In this document: piece after piece, positions 37,101 to 45,029 of the stretch
How positions within the stretch are numbered: the first letter of the stretch is position 1
Layout of the letters: each line of letters opens with the position of its first letter
Assembly: GCA_029204225.1 (NCBI GenBank)
Contig: CM055094.1
Location: forward strand, 65,871,507 to 65,916,535
From: Diphasiastrum complanatum
Lineage: Eukaryota > Streptophyta > Lycopodiopsida > Lycopodiales > Lycopodiaceae
DNA length: 45,029 bases
Direction of reading: 5' to 3'
Position numbers and translations under genes: made by a program
Notes under the pieces: model-generated
The model's database searches: none
The model's input: only the letters and a program-made list of their open reading frames with translations
Told to the model about the DNA's origin: nothing

Positions 37101-37401
37101 GGCATACATCTTCTTGAGGTCCATCCTCTGTTGCATCAGCAGATTGAACTGATTCTACTGTTACAGTTACAGCTATTTCCCCAAAAGAAGTTTCCTGTCT
37201 GGCATGATCATTTTCCCCCTCCCCCTTCTTTGTGAACTTTGCGTATCTCCTAGTCCTTGTACGTCTTGGCACTTTTGCAGTTGTCATGTCAAAGAGCTCC
37301 CTGCCAGAGTGAAATGGTCTGGTTCTGAAAGCTTGTTGTCTCACCCCAAGTAGCTCAGGACGCTGGCTCAACCTGTATTCCCAACACAACTTCCGAATCA
37401 T
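25114..37401 (-). CDS. ARP: Plant ARP-type apurinic/apyrimidinic endonuclease, SAP + exonuclease III domains
   Basis: Base-excision repair enzyme that cuts the backbone 5' of abasic sites. Ten coding exons (minus strand): 37401-37108, 36841-36750, 36326-36235, 36058-35388, 35003-34893, 34665-34528, 26441-26394, 25888-25808, 25524-25365, 25235-25114. All introns are GT-AG and phases match, giving 1,809 nt (602 residues plus TGA). Start: an in-frame TGA lies two codons upstream of the ATG. Residues 1-40 are basic and Ser/Arg-rich, like an organelle transit peptide (inference; Arabidopsis ARP is plastidial). A SAP DNA-binding fold spans about 118-155 ([10 protein letters not shown] ... [15 protein letters not shown]). 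A basic, low-complexity linker covers about 165-330. The nuclease domain runs 335-602 with WNVNG (N342, N344), LQETK (E379), LGYSG (Y412), TGDLNC (D495, N497), RLDYF (D567) and the terminal GSDHCP (D592, H593), matching the catalytic set of APE1/ExoIII. No frameshift or stop was found, so the gene should be functional. Identification is from family knowledge; the exon structure is read directly. Confidence 0.95.
26868..27015. repeat. Tandem duplication with 88-bp period inside the ARP intron
   Basis: A 60-bp segment (AAAGTGCTAATTTGCGTGCA..CACAATGG, 26868-26927) recurs at 26956-27015 with a few differences. Confidence 0.75.
29903..30072. mobile_element. 170-bp hAT-like miniature element
   Basis: Begins CATAGTTGCCGTGG and ends CATGTAACACTG. 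Flanks ATCTGGAC (29895-29902) and ATCTAGAT (30073-30080) agree at 6 of 8 positions. The interior carries palindromic AACGGTT / GGTTCGAACC words on either side of a C9A10 run. The termini are less similar than in the 886-bp element, so this is a moderate call. Confidence 0.45.
30450..30895 (+). pseudogene. Ty3/gypsy gag/protease-region remnant (5' of hAT insertion)
   Basis: The reading frame includes [11 protein letters not shown] then [10 protein letters not shown], a worn zinc-knuckle-like segment (first Cys and His lost), followed by a frame containing [20 protein letters not shown]. It is placed in gypsy because RT of the same orientation resumes beyond the hAT insertion. Several stops are present. 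Confidence 0.5.
30896..31781. mobile_element. 886-bp non-autonomous hAT-like foldback element
   Basis: Perfect 8-bp target duplication GTTTGCAA at 30888-30895 and 31782-31789. Termini CATAGTTGCAGCG and CGCTGCAATTATG are complementary at 12 of 13 positions. Both ends continue into alternating GCGATTCG/CGAATCGC palindromes, so the ends could fold on themselves. There is an A-run (about 30980-31006) and a GC-rich hairpin array in the middle. No transposase. It interrupts the gypsy remnant; removing it with one duplication copy rejoins ...CCGTATGTTTGCAATGCCC. Confidence 0.85.
31353..31520. repeat. GC-rich hairpin/G-run minisatellite inside the 886-bp element
   Basis: Units of about 33 bp start GGGGGGTTCGGGGG and contain CGGAAGCCCCCCGAGAAAC or variants (31353, 31386, 31420, 31450). 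Each unit pairs its own G6 and C6 runs across a GCGGAAGC-type loop. The surrounding DNA is AT-rich. Pro/Gly-rich open frames on the minus strand are by-products. Confidence 0.85.
31782..32232 (+). pseudogene. Ty3/gypsy reverse transcriptase remnant (3' of hAT insertion)
   Basis: From about 31920: [63 protein letters not shown] and [20 protein letters not shown]. These are the conserved N-terminal blocks of gypsy RT (family form GxIRPSxSPW, KKDGxxRxCxDYR, YPLPxxDDLxDxLxGA). A stop replaces the residue after YYKR, and one base is missing near FFLKRKK. It breaks off before the YxDD block. Confidence 0.85.
32233..34350. other. Intronic sequence with unmatched hAT-like termini
   Basis: No coding similarity. 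GGAATGGGCAACTATG ends at 34013 and GGAACAAAAACTATG ends at 34347. Both look like right ends of hAT-like elements of the GTTCC-rich type, but I found no matching left ends. Confidence 0.3.
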
Positions 37402-37715
37402 TGATCAGCCTAGAAAAAAACTAACAGAGCTGGAAATATCAGGAACAAAACATGTAATTCACACACAAGCGTTTCGGTGCACCGCCATTTTTAGAGATAA
37501 GTGCCTAAATTGCAACTATCTTTCAGAAGAGCAATCAGAGTTTACATCCTGGAAAACGATGGCAGGCCTTTGACAGACAACAGCATTTGAGCTGACTAGA
37601 ATCAAACAACACGAAGTTTGTGACATTTTCAGCTTCATGTTGAGAAGTAATTTTCACATATTGCAGTCTGGGAAAAAGAGAGCTGCCGCCTTTCATAAAC
37701 ATGAAAAATTCTTAC

Positions 37716-38085
37716 TCGGACAGAAGGGAAGAGACCGTAATCCGGTGCAGAGCAAGAGGAGCCGTTGAGATATTGCCAGAAGAACTGCAACGCAACGCAA
37801 AGGTGTGACTATGAGGAAGAAGCAAACAGAAATGACAAGGGCTGGATTTACAGCATGCTGGGGGAGGAGCAAATGGCGTAGCAGGAAATGTAGGAGGAGG
37901 AAATGGGGTTTGGATTTTGCAGCGCAGGCGCAAGGGGGAAGAAAAGAAGAAGAGAGGGCGAAACAGACGAAGAAGCATTTTGGATTTGCCTCCTCCTCAT
38001 TCTCCATCTCCACTTCTTCTCATTTATTTTTGTAAAGAAAATGAATGAGAGAGAGAGAGATTGCATTGATTGTGTGCAATCAATA
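37716..38085 (-). promoter_or_regulatory. 5' non-coding leader exon and probable promoter region of the ARP gene
   Basis: A good donor (TCCGA|GTAAG) at 37716/37715 pairs with an acceptor (tttttttctag) ending at 37410. Splicing joins a leader exon to GCTGATCA-ATG of the first coding exon and gives a 306-nt 5' UTR intron. The leader is pyrimidine-rich and contains upstream ATGs with short reading frames (for example from 38013). None can run in frame into the ARP start, because the join creates a stop. A GA/CT microsatellite at 38047-38060 and a weak TATA-like TATATTGA (minus strand, near 38085) are candidates for core promoter elements. The 5' end is not defined by sequence alone. Confidence 0.5.
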
Positions 38086-38109
38086 TAGGAAGGATTTAGA
38101 TTACGGTTT

Positions 38110-39017
38110 TAAGAGAGGGTTTAAGGATTTTGTTTGGAGGATTTAGATTAAGGGTTTAAGGGAGGGTTTAAGGATTTTGTTTGGAGGTTTAATGATTTTT
38201 AGTGAGGAAAAGCCCAAAAGTTCAAAACCAAGGAATGTTCCGCTTCGGAGTGCCCTTGCATTACTCAGAAAGAGAGCTGCTTAACAGTCACAAATGCAAT
38301 AGATTAAGCCAGTGACTGAGGTGTCGAAGATCACCATGCACCGAGCAAAAGAATAGCATTCTTGCAATAAAAGAAAAGAATGGCACAATAAAATATGTAC
38401 ATCAAATAATTGGATGGACAATACATTTGCACACAACTGCAATGTCGTTGTGTGAATCATTGACATAGAAACGCCAACTGTTGTGAGTCTACAAAGAATT
38501 GGGTGAATCCGTAGCAGTGTGCCACATTGTAGAATACTGCAAGACAATAAGTGATGGAAGGCGGAAACATCACCGCAGTAAAACTACATGAATCACTGAC
38601 ATAGAAATGTCAGCTGTTGTTGCCTACTTCAGGAAGAACGTGAACGCTGAGCAGGTCCGCCTCTCATTTCTTCAATCGCTCATTGATGTATATAGCAGCT
38701 GGAAGATCTTGTGCTATCTTAACTTTACAATTACAAGATCGTTAACAGCTGCTAAAATGATCAATAGATCAGTTCATTGTAATGAGTAAATCCACAGATG
38801 GACGATGCGACACTCCTTGGCTTTTGGCCTTTGTCTTTAGTTAAGGGCAACCTTCTGTATTTGGAGGACACCTTTGCAACTTTGAAGGCAAGTGTCACAT
38901 TCTTTTCAACTGTCAGAGATTGCATGTAAAAAATGCAGAGTCGCATTTTACGCAAGTGTCGTCTGTCATAAAATGCATGCAAAAATGTAGTGTCGCATTT
39001 TTCGCCCGATAGCTCTA
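38110..39017. other. Intergenic stretch upstream of ARP
   Basis: No gene recognised. Two copies of an AAAAATGCxGxGTCGCATTTTxCGC-type palindromic unit lie at about 38927-38955 and 38974-39004, just before the Copia RNase H fragment. At 38097-38185 a GGTTTAAG..AGGATTT..TTTGTTTGGAGG segment is repeated twice in tandem. Confidence 0.4.
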
Positions 39018-39367
39018 TCTTTTACAGAATCAGAGTATATCGTAGCCTCACAAGCTACAAAGGAAACAATTTGGTTGAGAAATTTACTTTCAGATATCAG
39101 TCTGAATCAATATGCTCCGACATTATTATTTTGTGATAATCAAAGTGCCATTGCCTTATCAGCCAACCCTAGATTTCATTCTAGGAGTAAGCACATTGAA
39201 CAGAAATATCACTATGTCAGAAGCAAAGTTCTCGACAAAGAGGTCAGATTGCAGTACTGTCGAACACAAGATATGAAAGCAAATATTTTTACTAAAGCAT
39301 TAGGCTTGGATATACACATAACTAAGTTAAAAAAAATAAGAAATGGATCCTCCTAGATACAAAGGGG
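39018..39367 (+). pseudogene. Copia RNase H 3' fragment with polypurine tract
   Basis: Opens inside RNase H (TESEYIVASQATKETIWLRN) and continues with CDNQSAIALSANPRF, SRSKHIEQKYHYVRSK and ANIFTKALGLD to a TAG at 39354-39356. ACAAAGGGGTG, a polypurine-like tract, follows and TGTTTGCC at 39368 may be the LTR start. The frame is intact but the 5' part is missing. It belongs to the same lineage as remnant C at 13878-14492. Confidence 0.85.
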
Positions 39368-39394
39368 TGTTTGCCTCTTTGCGTACTGAAATTC

Positions 39395-39650
39395 CGTCCT
39401 CATCCATATCAAATTGTCTGTGTTTTTCATCTTCATTCGAAGATGTGTGCATAGCATCATTGTTTGTTTCAAAATAAGATTCAAATATATTCTGCATTGC
39501 ATCATCTTGTTGTACCTCATCATCATTAGAATCCGAAGCGACACTTTTTTCTCCAATTGTATTTGCCTCTTCAATCCTTTTATTCGTTGTTTTCTCATGT
39601 GTATCAAAACTTGACGATGATTGTAACTTAACACGAATGGATCAACTTTG
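39395..39650 (-). other. Acidic coding-like stretch, unrecognised
   Basis: An uninterrupted minus-strand frame of about 85 codons rich in D, E, N and S (contains SVASDSNDDEVQQDDAMQNI and FESYFETNNDAMHTSSNEDE). It resembles the disordered N-terminal part of a transposase or nuclear protein, but no domain is visible. It abuts the Copia fragment. Confidence 0.3.
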
Positions 39651-40124
39651 TAGAATGGAATTTGATTTATTGCCTACACACATTAAACAAATTCAATAAC
39701 AACGTATACAGATCTAAATGCAAAAAATTTCCTTGTGGTAAATTGCACGTATGCACAAGTATAAACACAAATAACATAAAATTAGTCGATTTAGAAAATT
39801 GTTGATTATTATGTTTTGATTTTTTAATAGTATGATTCTTATATGTAGATTATTATACATTCTGCGCATTTGTTTGCATCTTGTTATAGATTATAGACGT
39901 GTTTCACTTTTTTTTGTTTAGTACATGTATGAAACCCTAATTAAGTATGCAAAGTTTTGTAATTGATTTTCTTTCCTACTTAATTTCAATATCCTAAACG
40001 TTAGACGTCAATGCATTGTTTTGTAATTGATAGAATTTTATAACTACATTCTTGGATTAGGGTTTTACGTTCATTGATTAGGGTTCATTGTAACTTATTG
40101 TATGTTATTAGTAAGCATATTATC

Positions 40125-40500
40125 ATGTCGAATTCTGGCAGTGGTGGGAGTGGGGGTTGCATTTCGTACTTTTATACATCACTGACTCCCGAACAAAACA
40201 CACAACTACAAAACCTTGTCCTTAGTCAAGGCGAGGGACCTAGACCCTGATAAGATGCTCTATCCCTTCTCCCCCCCCCCCCCCCCCGCCCCAACACACA
40301 CACACACACAATTATGGAGAATCATCTACTAATCCCTTCTATGACGAAGGTCCAAAAGGGAATATTATATCAAATTGTAAGTGGAGGGTTGTTATTGACA
40401 AATTATATTCATTATGTCAACATTATTTTGGAGATAAATTGTTTATAAAATGGGCTAAACAATCCATGAAACCTAAATCACGGGTTGTTAATACTCTTCA
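40125..40500 (+). pseudogene. Unrecognised coding-like segment split by a poly-C/CA tract
   Basis: A frame from ATG 40125 (MSNSGSGGSGGC..TSLTPEQNTQLQNLV) ends at TGATAA. After a C17 run and a (CA)n tract, a second open stretch reads NPFYDEGPKGNIISNCKW, RVVIDKLYSLCQHYF and FIKWAKQSMKPKSRVVN to TAA. The composition is protein-like (Trp, Cys, charged residues), but I recognise no family. It could be a transposon-encoded protein because it sits next to Copia remnants. Confidence 0.3.
40271..40310. repeat. C17 homopolymer followed by (CA)n
   Basis: Seventeen C, then GCCCCAA, then CACACA to 40310. Confidence 0.95.
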
Positions 40501-40739
40501 TTAAGATTTCTATAAGAATTATAATTCGACTTGAAAAAATCAATAAATATATGAGCCTATGGATAAGACATTGTCATGATTCAGTACAAGAATCTTATAG
40601 AGATGGAGCATCCAAATTTTGCTGGTGTTCGAGACATGATTGGAACGTAGTAAAAGTTGAGTCCAAAACACCCAAAAAATATAGGCTTTAAAAAGATGTT
40701 GTTGTAGTCAGGATGCAAGAAATATGCAATCCTAAACTG

Positions 40740-41421
40740 TGTAAAAATTACAGCAAATAAGGATCCTAAAACACTTGAAATGATGAGGAAAACAATAGAT
40801 TATGATTTCATAAGATTAGCACAAGTTGAACCATCAAAATCCATCAAAAATCTATGCTTGAACCTCACTAAATGGCCCAAATCCTTGAAGAAGGCTTCAC
40901 ACGTGTGAAAGTACGGCCTCCCACAGTCTGAGTACTGTACACCAGACCTACATTCAATCCTATAATCATTAGTAATCACAAGTACTCAAACAATTATGAA
41001 CATAGAGAGCAATTGCACCATTATGAGAGAAAAAACATGAAATTGCTTGATTGATTTTGGTGAGATATCATCACCTATATATACATGATCCATCACGGTT
41101 TTGGGCAGGTATGAGTAGCCCTAAACCTATCCCTAATGCTAATTTTGGTGGATCTTTCATCCCTACCAAGTTAGGGTTGGAATCTTGGAGATCCCTCAAT
41201 AATGCAAAAATCACCAAAAATAGCTCCTATTTTTTCTCCCTTGTATCTAAGCATAATTTGGACTCATTCCAAAGGTTCTAACACTTAGGTCTACTTGAGA
41301 ACATCCTTATGAATGGAATCCTATGCTATTTGGCACGTGTGACAAGCCACATCATGACCATCTAACTATTTACAAGTCATATGACCAAAACTAGTCAAGC
41401 TAGAATTGTGAATTTTTAACA
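40740..41421 (-). repeat. 3' LTR of the young Copia element, 682 bp
   Basis: On the minus strand it starts TGTTAAAAATTC next to the polypurine tract and ends AATTTTTACA. The ends are inverted repeats with TG...CA termini. Its first 164 plus-strand bases reappear at 44866-45029 with one change (GGATCC versus GGACCC). Confidence 0.93.
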
Positions 41422-41435
41422 CTCCTCCTCACTAT

Positions 41436-43028
41436 CTAGCTTGGTTCAATCATTGCTTTACTAATCACTCCAAGTGATGATCTGAACTTCATAAAAGGTG
41501 TCTTTTGAAGTGGTTTAGTAAGTAGATCAGCTACACATTCATTGCTTGGAACATGCTCCAAAGCAATCTCCTTGGCTTGCACCATTTCTCTGACAAAGTG
41601 ATGGCATATCTCAATGTGCTTAAATCTTGCATGGAAGATTGGGTTAGATGCAAGGTGTTGGGCTGATATATTGTCATTGTAGATGATTGGTGCCTCCTCT
41701 GAATCCATGATCTTTAGTTCCACCAATAATCTCTTGATCCAAAGTAACTCCTTTGTAGTGGTTGTCAAAGCTTTGTACTCGGCCTCGGTTGAAGATAGAG
41801 ATATAGTTTCTTGCTTTTTTGAAAGCCATGAAACCACACCTTCTCCTATGAAAGTTGAATAGGCACTTGTTGATTTCCTATCCCTCTTGTCCCCTGCAAA
41901 ATCTGAATCACTAAATGCATGAAGGTTAATCACATCTCCTCTATATAGAATCCCAAAATCCAATGTACCCGAGATGTATCTTAGAATCCTCTTAGCCTTT
42001 TTCCAATGGATATTCAATGGCTTTTGCATGGATTGGCTCAACCTACATACACTAAAGCTAAGATCTGGTCTAGTTATAGTGATCCACATTAAGGAACTTA
42101 TAAGTTGCCTAAACAAAGTGATGTCCATGAAGGATCTTTCATCATCTTCATTTGGCACTTTTACATCTTGCTCCATTGGTGTGTCAACACTTTTGCATAC
42201 TTCCATCTTAAACTTCTTCAAAAGACTTTGAGCATAGTTTACTTGACTTATAAAGATAAAATCAGACCCTCTAAGTACTTCTATGCCTAAGATGAAGTGA
42301 AGACACCCTAGATCTACCATCTTGAACTCTAAGGATAGATCTATCTTGATTTTTTCAATACCATCAACACTATTTCCACTAATGATGATGTCATCTACAT
42401 AAATGAGTAAAAGTACAATACCAACATCATCAAACTTAATGTAAAGAGTAGGATCATATTCACTTTGAACAAAAGAAAGTGAAATAAGATAGCAATGTAG
42501 TCTTGAATTCCAAGATCTCGAGGCTTGCTTCAAGCCATAGATGCTTCTTTGGAGATGGCATACTTTGTTCTCCATTCCATGCTTGATGAACCCTTGTGGC
42601 TGCTCCATATAGATATCCTCTTCCAAAAAACCATTCAAGAAAGCATTAGAGACATCCATTTGACATAGAATCCATCCAAAATGTGATGCAAGTGCAATGA
42701 TTAGTCTTATTGTGACCATCTTGGCCACGGGTGCAAAAGTTTCCTCATAGTCTATCCCTCTCTCTTGAGCATAACCTTTTGCAACTAATCTTGCTTTATG
42801 TTTGTTAACACTCCCATTTGCATTCAACTTAAGCTTGAAGACCCACTTGCATCCTATTACATTCCTTTGAGGTCTCTCAACAAGCAACCAAGTTTCAATC
42901 TCAATCAAGGCATCATACTCATCCAACATAGCTTTATACCATTCTTTGGAGTTCAATGCATCTTCAACATTAGACGGTTCTTCAAAAATAGATAAAGCAT
43001 AAGAAGTGGATGAGATACCCTCAACTTG
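41436..43028 (-). CDS. Copia reverse transcriptase and RNase H (downstream of amber codon)
   Basis: Open from the amber codon at 43031-43029; the first Met is at 42956 (506 residues from there). RT: KARLVAKGYAQERGIDY, QMDVSNAFLNG (catalytic Asp about 101) and IYVDDIIISG (YVDD at about 186-189). Then LHFILGIEV, WITITRPDLS and RNase H with SDSDFAGDKRDRKSTSAYS, ISLSSTEAEYKA (Glu about 391) and ADLLTKPLQKTPF. No frameshift. All RT catalytic residues are present. Confidence 0.93.
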   Translation of the reverse strand, partial: QVEGISSTSYALSIFEEPSNVEDALNSKEWYKAMLDEYDALIEIETWLLVERPQRNVIGCKWVFKLKLNANGSVNKHKARLVAKGYAQERGIDYEETFAPVAKMVTIRLIIALASHFGWILCQMDVSNAFLNGFLEEDIYMEQPQGFIKHGMENKVCHLQRSIYGLKQASRSWNSRLHCYLISLSFVQSEYDPTLYIKFDDVGIVLLLIYVDDIIISGNSVDGIEKIKIDLSLEFKMVDLGCLHFILGIEVLRGSDFIFISQVNYAQSLLKKFKMEVCKSVDTPMEQDVKVPNEDDERSFMDITLFRQLISSLMWITITRPDLSFSVCRLSQSMQKPLNIHWKKAKRILRYISGTLDFGILYRGDVINLHAFSDSDFAGDKRDRKSTSAYSTFIGEGVVSWLSKKQETISLSSTEAEYKALTTTTKELLWIKRLLVELKIMDSEEAPIIYNDNISAQHLASNPIFHARFKHIEICHHFVREMVQAKEIALEHVPSNECVADLLTKPLQKTPFMKFRSSLGVISKAMIEPS

Positions 43029-44483
43029 CTATCCTTTGCCTTGATATGTGAGCCTTGATGGCTCCACTTTTGCCCTTGAAGATCTCCTTGGTGTGATAGG
43101 TGGGTTTGGTGCTTGCTCCTCCATGAGCTCCTCCTCAAAACCAAGATCTTGCTCCTCGGCCATCTTCTTCTTGATTGTTGGAGCACTTGAGCCTTCTTCA
43201 AGCATATGCATATGATGTTCATCAAAGATGACATCCCTTGAAACAACAAATTTGTTCAAGGATGGGAGATAGACTTTGTAGCCCTTGCTTGAGCTTGCAT
43301 ATCCAAGCATGATCCCTCTTGTGGAAGATGGATCCTCCTTGGTTCTTGTTTCCAATGGCACATGCACATAACATATACACCCAAAAACTTTCAAGTGATT
43401 AAGATTGGGTTTCTTTCCATACAACATCTCATAAGGAGTTTTGCCTTCAATTGCTTTGCAAGACACCCTATTCATCAAGTAGTTTGCACATACAAGAGAC
43501 TCACCCCAAAAGGATTTGGGCAAACAAGCATCTAATCTTAAAGCCTTAGAACATTCACATAATGTTCTATTCCTTCTTTCAGCAACTCCATTTTGTTGAG
43601 GAGTGTAAGGACAAGAAGTCTCTTTCTTGATCCCTTCCTCCTCACAAAAGGCCTTGAACTCATTGGAGATGAATTCTCCACCATTGTCACTTCTAAGAAT
43701 CTTGATGCTATGATTATGATGCTTTTCCACAAACAACTTGAACTTTACAAAAGTATCAAATACTTGAGACTTGAAGGAAAGTAAGAACACCCAACAATAT
43801 CTTGAGTAGTCATCAATGAAGGTTAAGAACATGGATGAACCTCCATTAGATTTGGTGCTAGCAATGTGCACATCCGAGTGTATGAGTTCAAGAGGATGAG
43901 ATGACTTTGTGATGGAGTTAGGAAACACCTTCTTATGTGCCTTGGATAAGGCACAAGCTTCACAAACCTTGTCTTCCTTCCCAATAGACCTTGGTAGGCC
44001 TAAAGCATACTCCTCCTTGATCATAGCCTCCATGGAACCCGAGTTGACATGTCCAAGTCTTTTGTGCCATAAAGTAAAGATAGATATCTTGCTCTTCTCG
44101 GCCAACATGACAACATTAGTATCTACAAATGCATCCAGCTTATAAAGTTTGCCAAGTCTAGTGCCCTTAGCCACTATCTTACCCTTCTTCTTGATGAAAC
44201 ATTCATTTGAAGCAAAGTCAACATTGAAACCATTATCTACCATTTGGCCAACACTTAGTAGATTCTTTGTTATTGTAGGAATGTACAAAACACCTTCTAT
44301 GTTGATCTTTTTGGAAGATCCTAAGCAAAGGGGAATGCTACCAACTCCTTCAATCTTACAAGCTTCATCATTTGCTGTATAGATAGACTTTATAGGTCCA
44401 TCATAAGATAAGAGAGAAGAGAAAAACTCCCTTTTACTAGTCATGTGTGAACTAGCACCCGAGTCGAGTTGGACTGAACCTAA
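43029..44483 (-). CDS. Copia protease (partial), gag-pre-integrase and integrase
   Basis: The frame carries a protease active-site motif QLDSGASSHMTS just upstream of the Met at 44444. After the Met (471 residues): pre-integrase HHCC zinc site (H127, H132, C161, C164; LWHKRLGH and KVCEACALSKAH), then integrase DDE residues D191 (LIHSDVH), D253 (LRSDNGGEF) and E289 (QNGVAERRNRT). C-terminal KVFGCICYVHVP and MLGYASSSKGYKVY follow. It ends at TAG (43031-43029), and the next frame continues in phase. Gag (capsid and zinc knuckle) is absent upstream. Confidence 0.92.
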   Translation of the reverse strand, partial: LGSVQLDSGASSHMTSKREFFSSLLSYDGPIKSIYTANDEACKIEGVGSIPLCLGSSKKINIEGVLYIPTITKNLLSVGQMVDNGFNVDFASNECFIKKKGKIVAKGTRLGKLYKLDAFVDTNVVMLAEKSKISIFTLWHKRLGHVNSGSMEAMIKEEYALGLPRSIGKEDKVCEACALSKAHKKVFPNSITKSSHPLELIHSDVHIASTKSNGGSSMFLTFIDDYSRYCWVFLLSFKSQVFDTFVKFKLFVEKHHNHSIKILRSDNGGEFISNEFKAFCEEEGIKKETSCPYTPQQNGVAERRNRTLCECSKALRLDACLPKSFWGESLVCANYLMNRVSCKAIEGKTPYEMLYGKKPNLNHLKVFGCICYVHVPLETRTKEDPSSTRGIMLGYASSSKGYKVYLPSLNKFVVSRDVIFDEHHMHMLEEGSSAPTIKKKMAEEQDLGFEEELMEEQAPNPPITPRRSSRAKVEPSRLTYQGKG

Positions 44484-44852
44484 ATCACTTTAGGAGGTGC
44501 CTACTACACCTTAGAACAGCCTTGAAGACTCCCCAAAACTCTGATCTTCCCTCTCCTTGAATGCTAGAAAGCCTCCTCTATGAAATCACCTCCAAAACTC
44601 GCTTAGAAATCAATGCTTGGAGCAAACAAAACTTGCTATCTTGGTAATGTGAATTGAATTCAACTTTGCCTCTGGTTTTAGACACCTAAACACCTGCAAA
44701 TGAAGTCACACAACACCAATCTCCAATGTATTTGACTCACTTTGAGTTCTAGAATCAATACTAGATGCTAAGATCCAATCTACACAAGATTTAGATCAAA
44801 AATTGTGATCAAATTGAATGAAAACCAAGGATTTAGCTCATTTCAGCCTTTA

Positions 44853-44865
44853 GGCTCTGATACCA
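44853..44865 (-). promoter_or_regulatory. Primer-binding site of the young Copia element
   Basis: The minus strand reads TGGTATCAGAGCC, complementary to the 3' end of initiator tRNA-Met. It directly touches the LTR end at 44866. Confidence 0.92.
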
Positions 44866-45029
44866 TGTAAAAATTACAGCAAATAAGGACCCTAAAACAC
44901 TTGAAATGATGAGGAAAACAATAGATTATGATTTCATAAGATTAGCACAAGTTGAACCATCAAAATCCATCAAAAATCTATGCTTGAACCTCACTAAATG
45001 GCCCAAATCCTTGAAGAAGGCTTCACACG
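44866..45029 (-). repeat. Partial 5' LTR, cut by the window edge
   Basis: 163 of 164 bases match 40740-40903. Confidence 0.95.

Larger units (their letters stand above)
40740..45029 (-). mobile_element. Young gag-less Ty1/copia retrotransposon (runs off the right edge)
   Basis: Order on the minus strand: 5' LTR (45029 edge to 44866, partial), PBS (44865-44853, TGGTATCAGAGCC), about 370-nt untranslated leader, protease-integrase frame, amber codon, RT-RNase H frame, polypurine tract GTGAGGAGGAG (41432-41422), 3' LTR (41421-40740). The two LTRs differ at 1 of the 164 positions that can be compared. Total length would be about 4.8 kb if the right LTR is full length. AACTG (40735-40739) is the predicted 5-bp target duplication on the left flank. 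Gag is missing, so the element depends on another copy for its capsid. Confidence 0.93.

Noticed and set aside
37693-38066. Several overlapping open frames on both strands upstream of ARP
   Set aside because: They lie in the pyrimidine-rich leader exon; none joins the ARP frame after splicing and they lack domain similarity.
39353-39380. PLY-like motif suggesting a CACTA (TNP2) transposase
   Set aside because: These bases are better explained as the Copia polypurine tract and LTR start; the upstream acidic frame alone is not diagnostic.
44851-44870. tRNA-like sequence TGGTATCAGAGCC
   Set aside because: It is the retrotransposon primer-binding site, not a tRNA gene; no cloverleaf is present.

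Overview
This window looks like nuclear DNA of a land plant with a large, repeat-rich genome. The evidence is spliced genes with GT-AG introns (one about 8.1 kb long), Ty1/copia, Ty3/gypsy and LINE remnants, hAT-like miniature elements, long microsatellites and a degenerate TTTAGGG-like tract. The protein families seen (plant ARP-type AP endonuclease, TBL/PC-esterase, P-class PPR) are plant families. I cannot name the species or clade.

Host genes are few. (1) The best is a complete minus-strand gene running from about 38.0 kb down to 25114. Ten coding exons join in phase to give a 602-residue protein with an organelle-type N-terminus, a SAP domain and a full exonuclease III/APE1-type AP endonuclease domain with all catalytic residues. 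Its seventh intron (counting the 5' UTR intron; 26442..34527) is swollen by nested insertions. (2) At 2614..2877 (+) is the last exon of a trichome-birefringence-like (PC-esterase) gene whose other exons are not visible. (3) At 4.2-6.4 kb (-) is an unrecognised 600-codon acidic, Q/N-rich reading frame with three in-frame stops.

The rest is mostly mobile-element sediment. From 6.95 to 8.45 kb, GA-rich minisatellites lead into a chimera of captured gene pieces (RAD23 UBA exon split by a PPR fragment, then an actin fragment) and then a telomere-like tract. From 8.6 to 15.3 kb there are retrotransposon leader repeats, two LTRs abutting head to head, and a Copia pol mosaic in which pieces of three different elements are joined, ending in a polypurine tract and an LTR that holds a 160-bp microsatellite. 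From 15.3 to 25 kb there is gene-poor DNA with a LINE RT remnant and a 1,023-bp hAT-like element. Inside the giant intron, a Ty3/gypsy remnant is interrupted by an 886-bp hAT-like element with a perfect 8-bp target duplication and a GC-rich hairpin array; a smaller 170-bp element lies nearby. From 39.0 to 39.4 kb there is a Copia RNase H fragment. From 40.74 kb to the window end lies a very young minus-strand Copia element (LTRs differ at 1 of 164 comparable bases) that has no gag and carries one in-frame amber codon between integrase and reverse transcriptase.

The genes do not form a pathway. The window is a good record of how gene fragments, LTR elements and hAT-type miniature elements pile up around and inside a DNA-repair gene.
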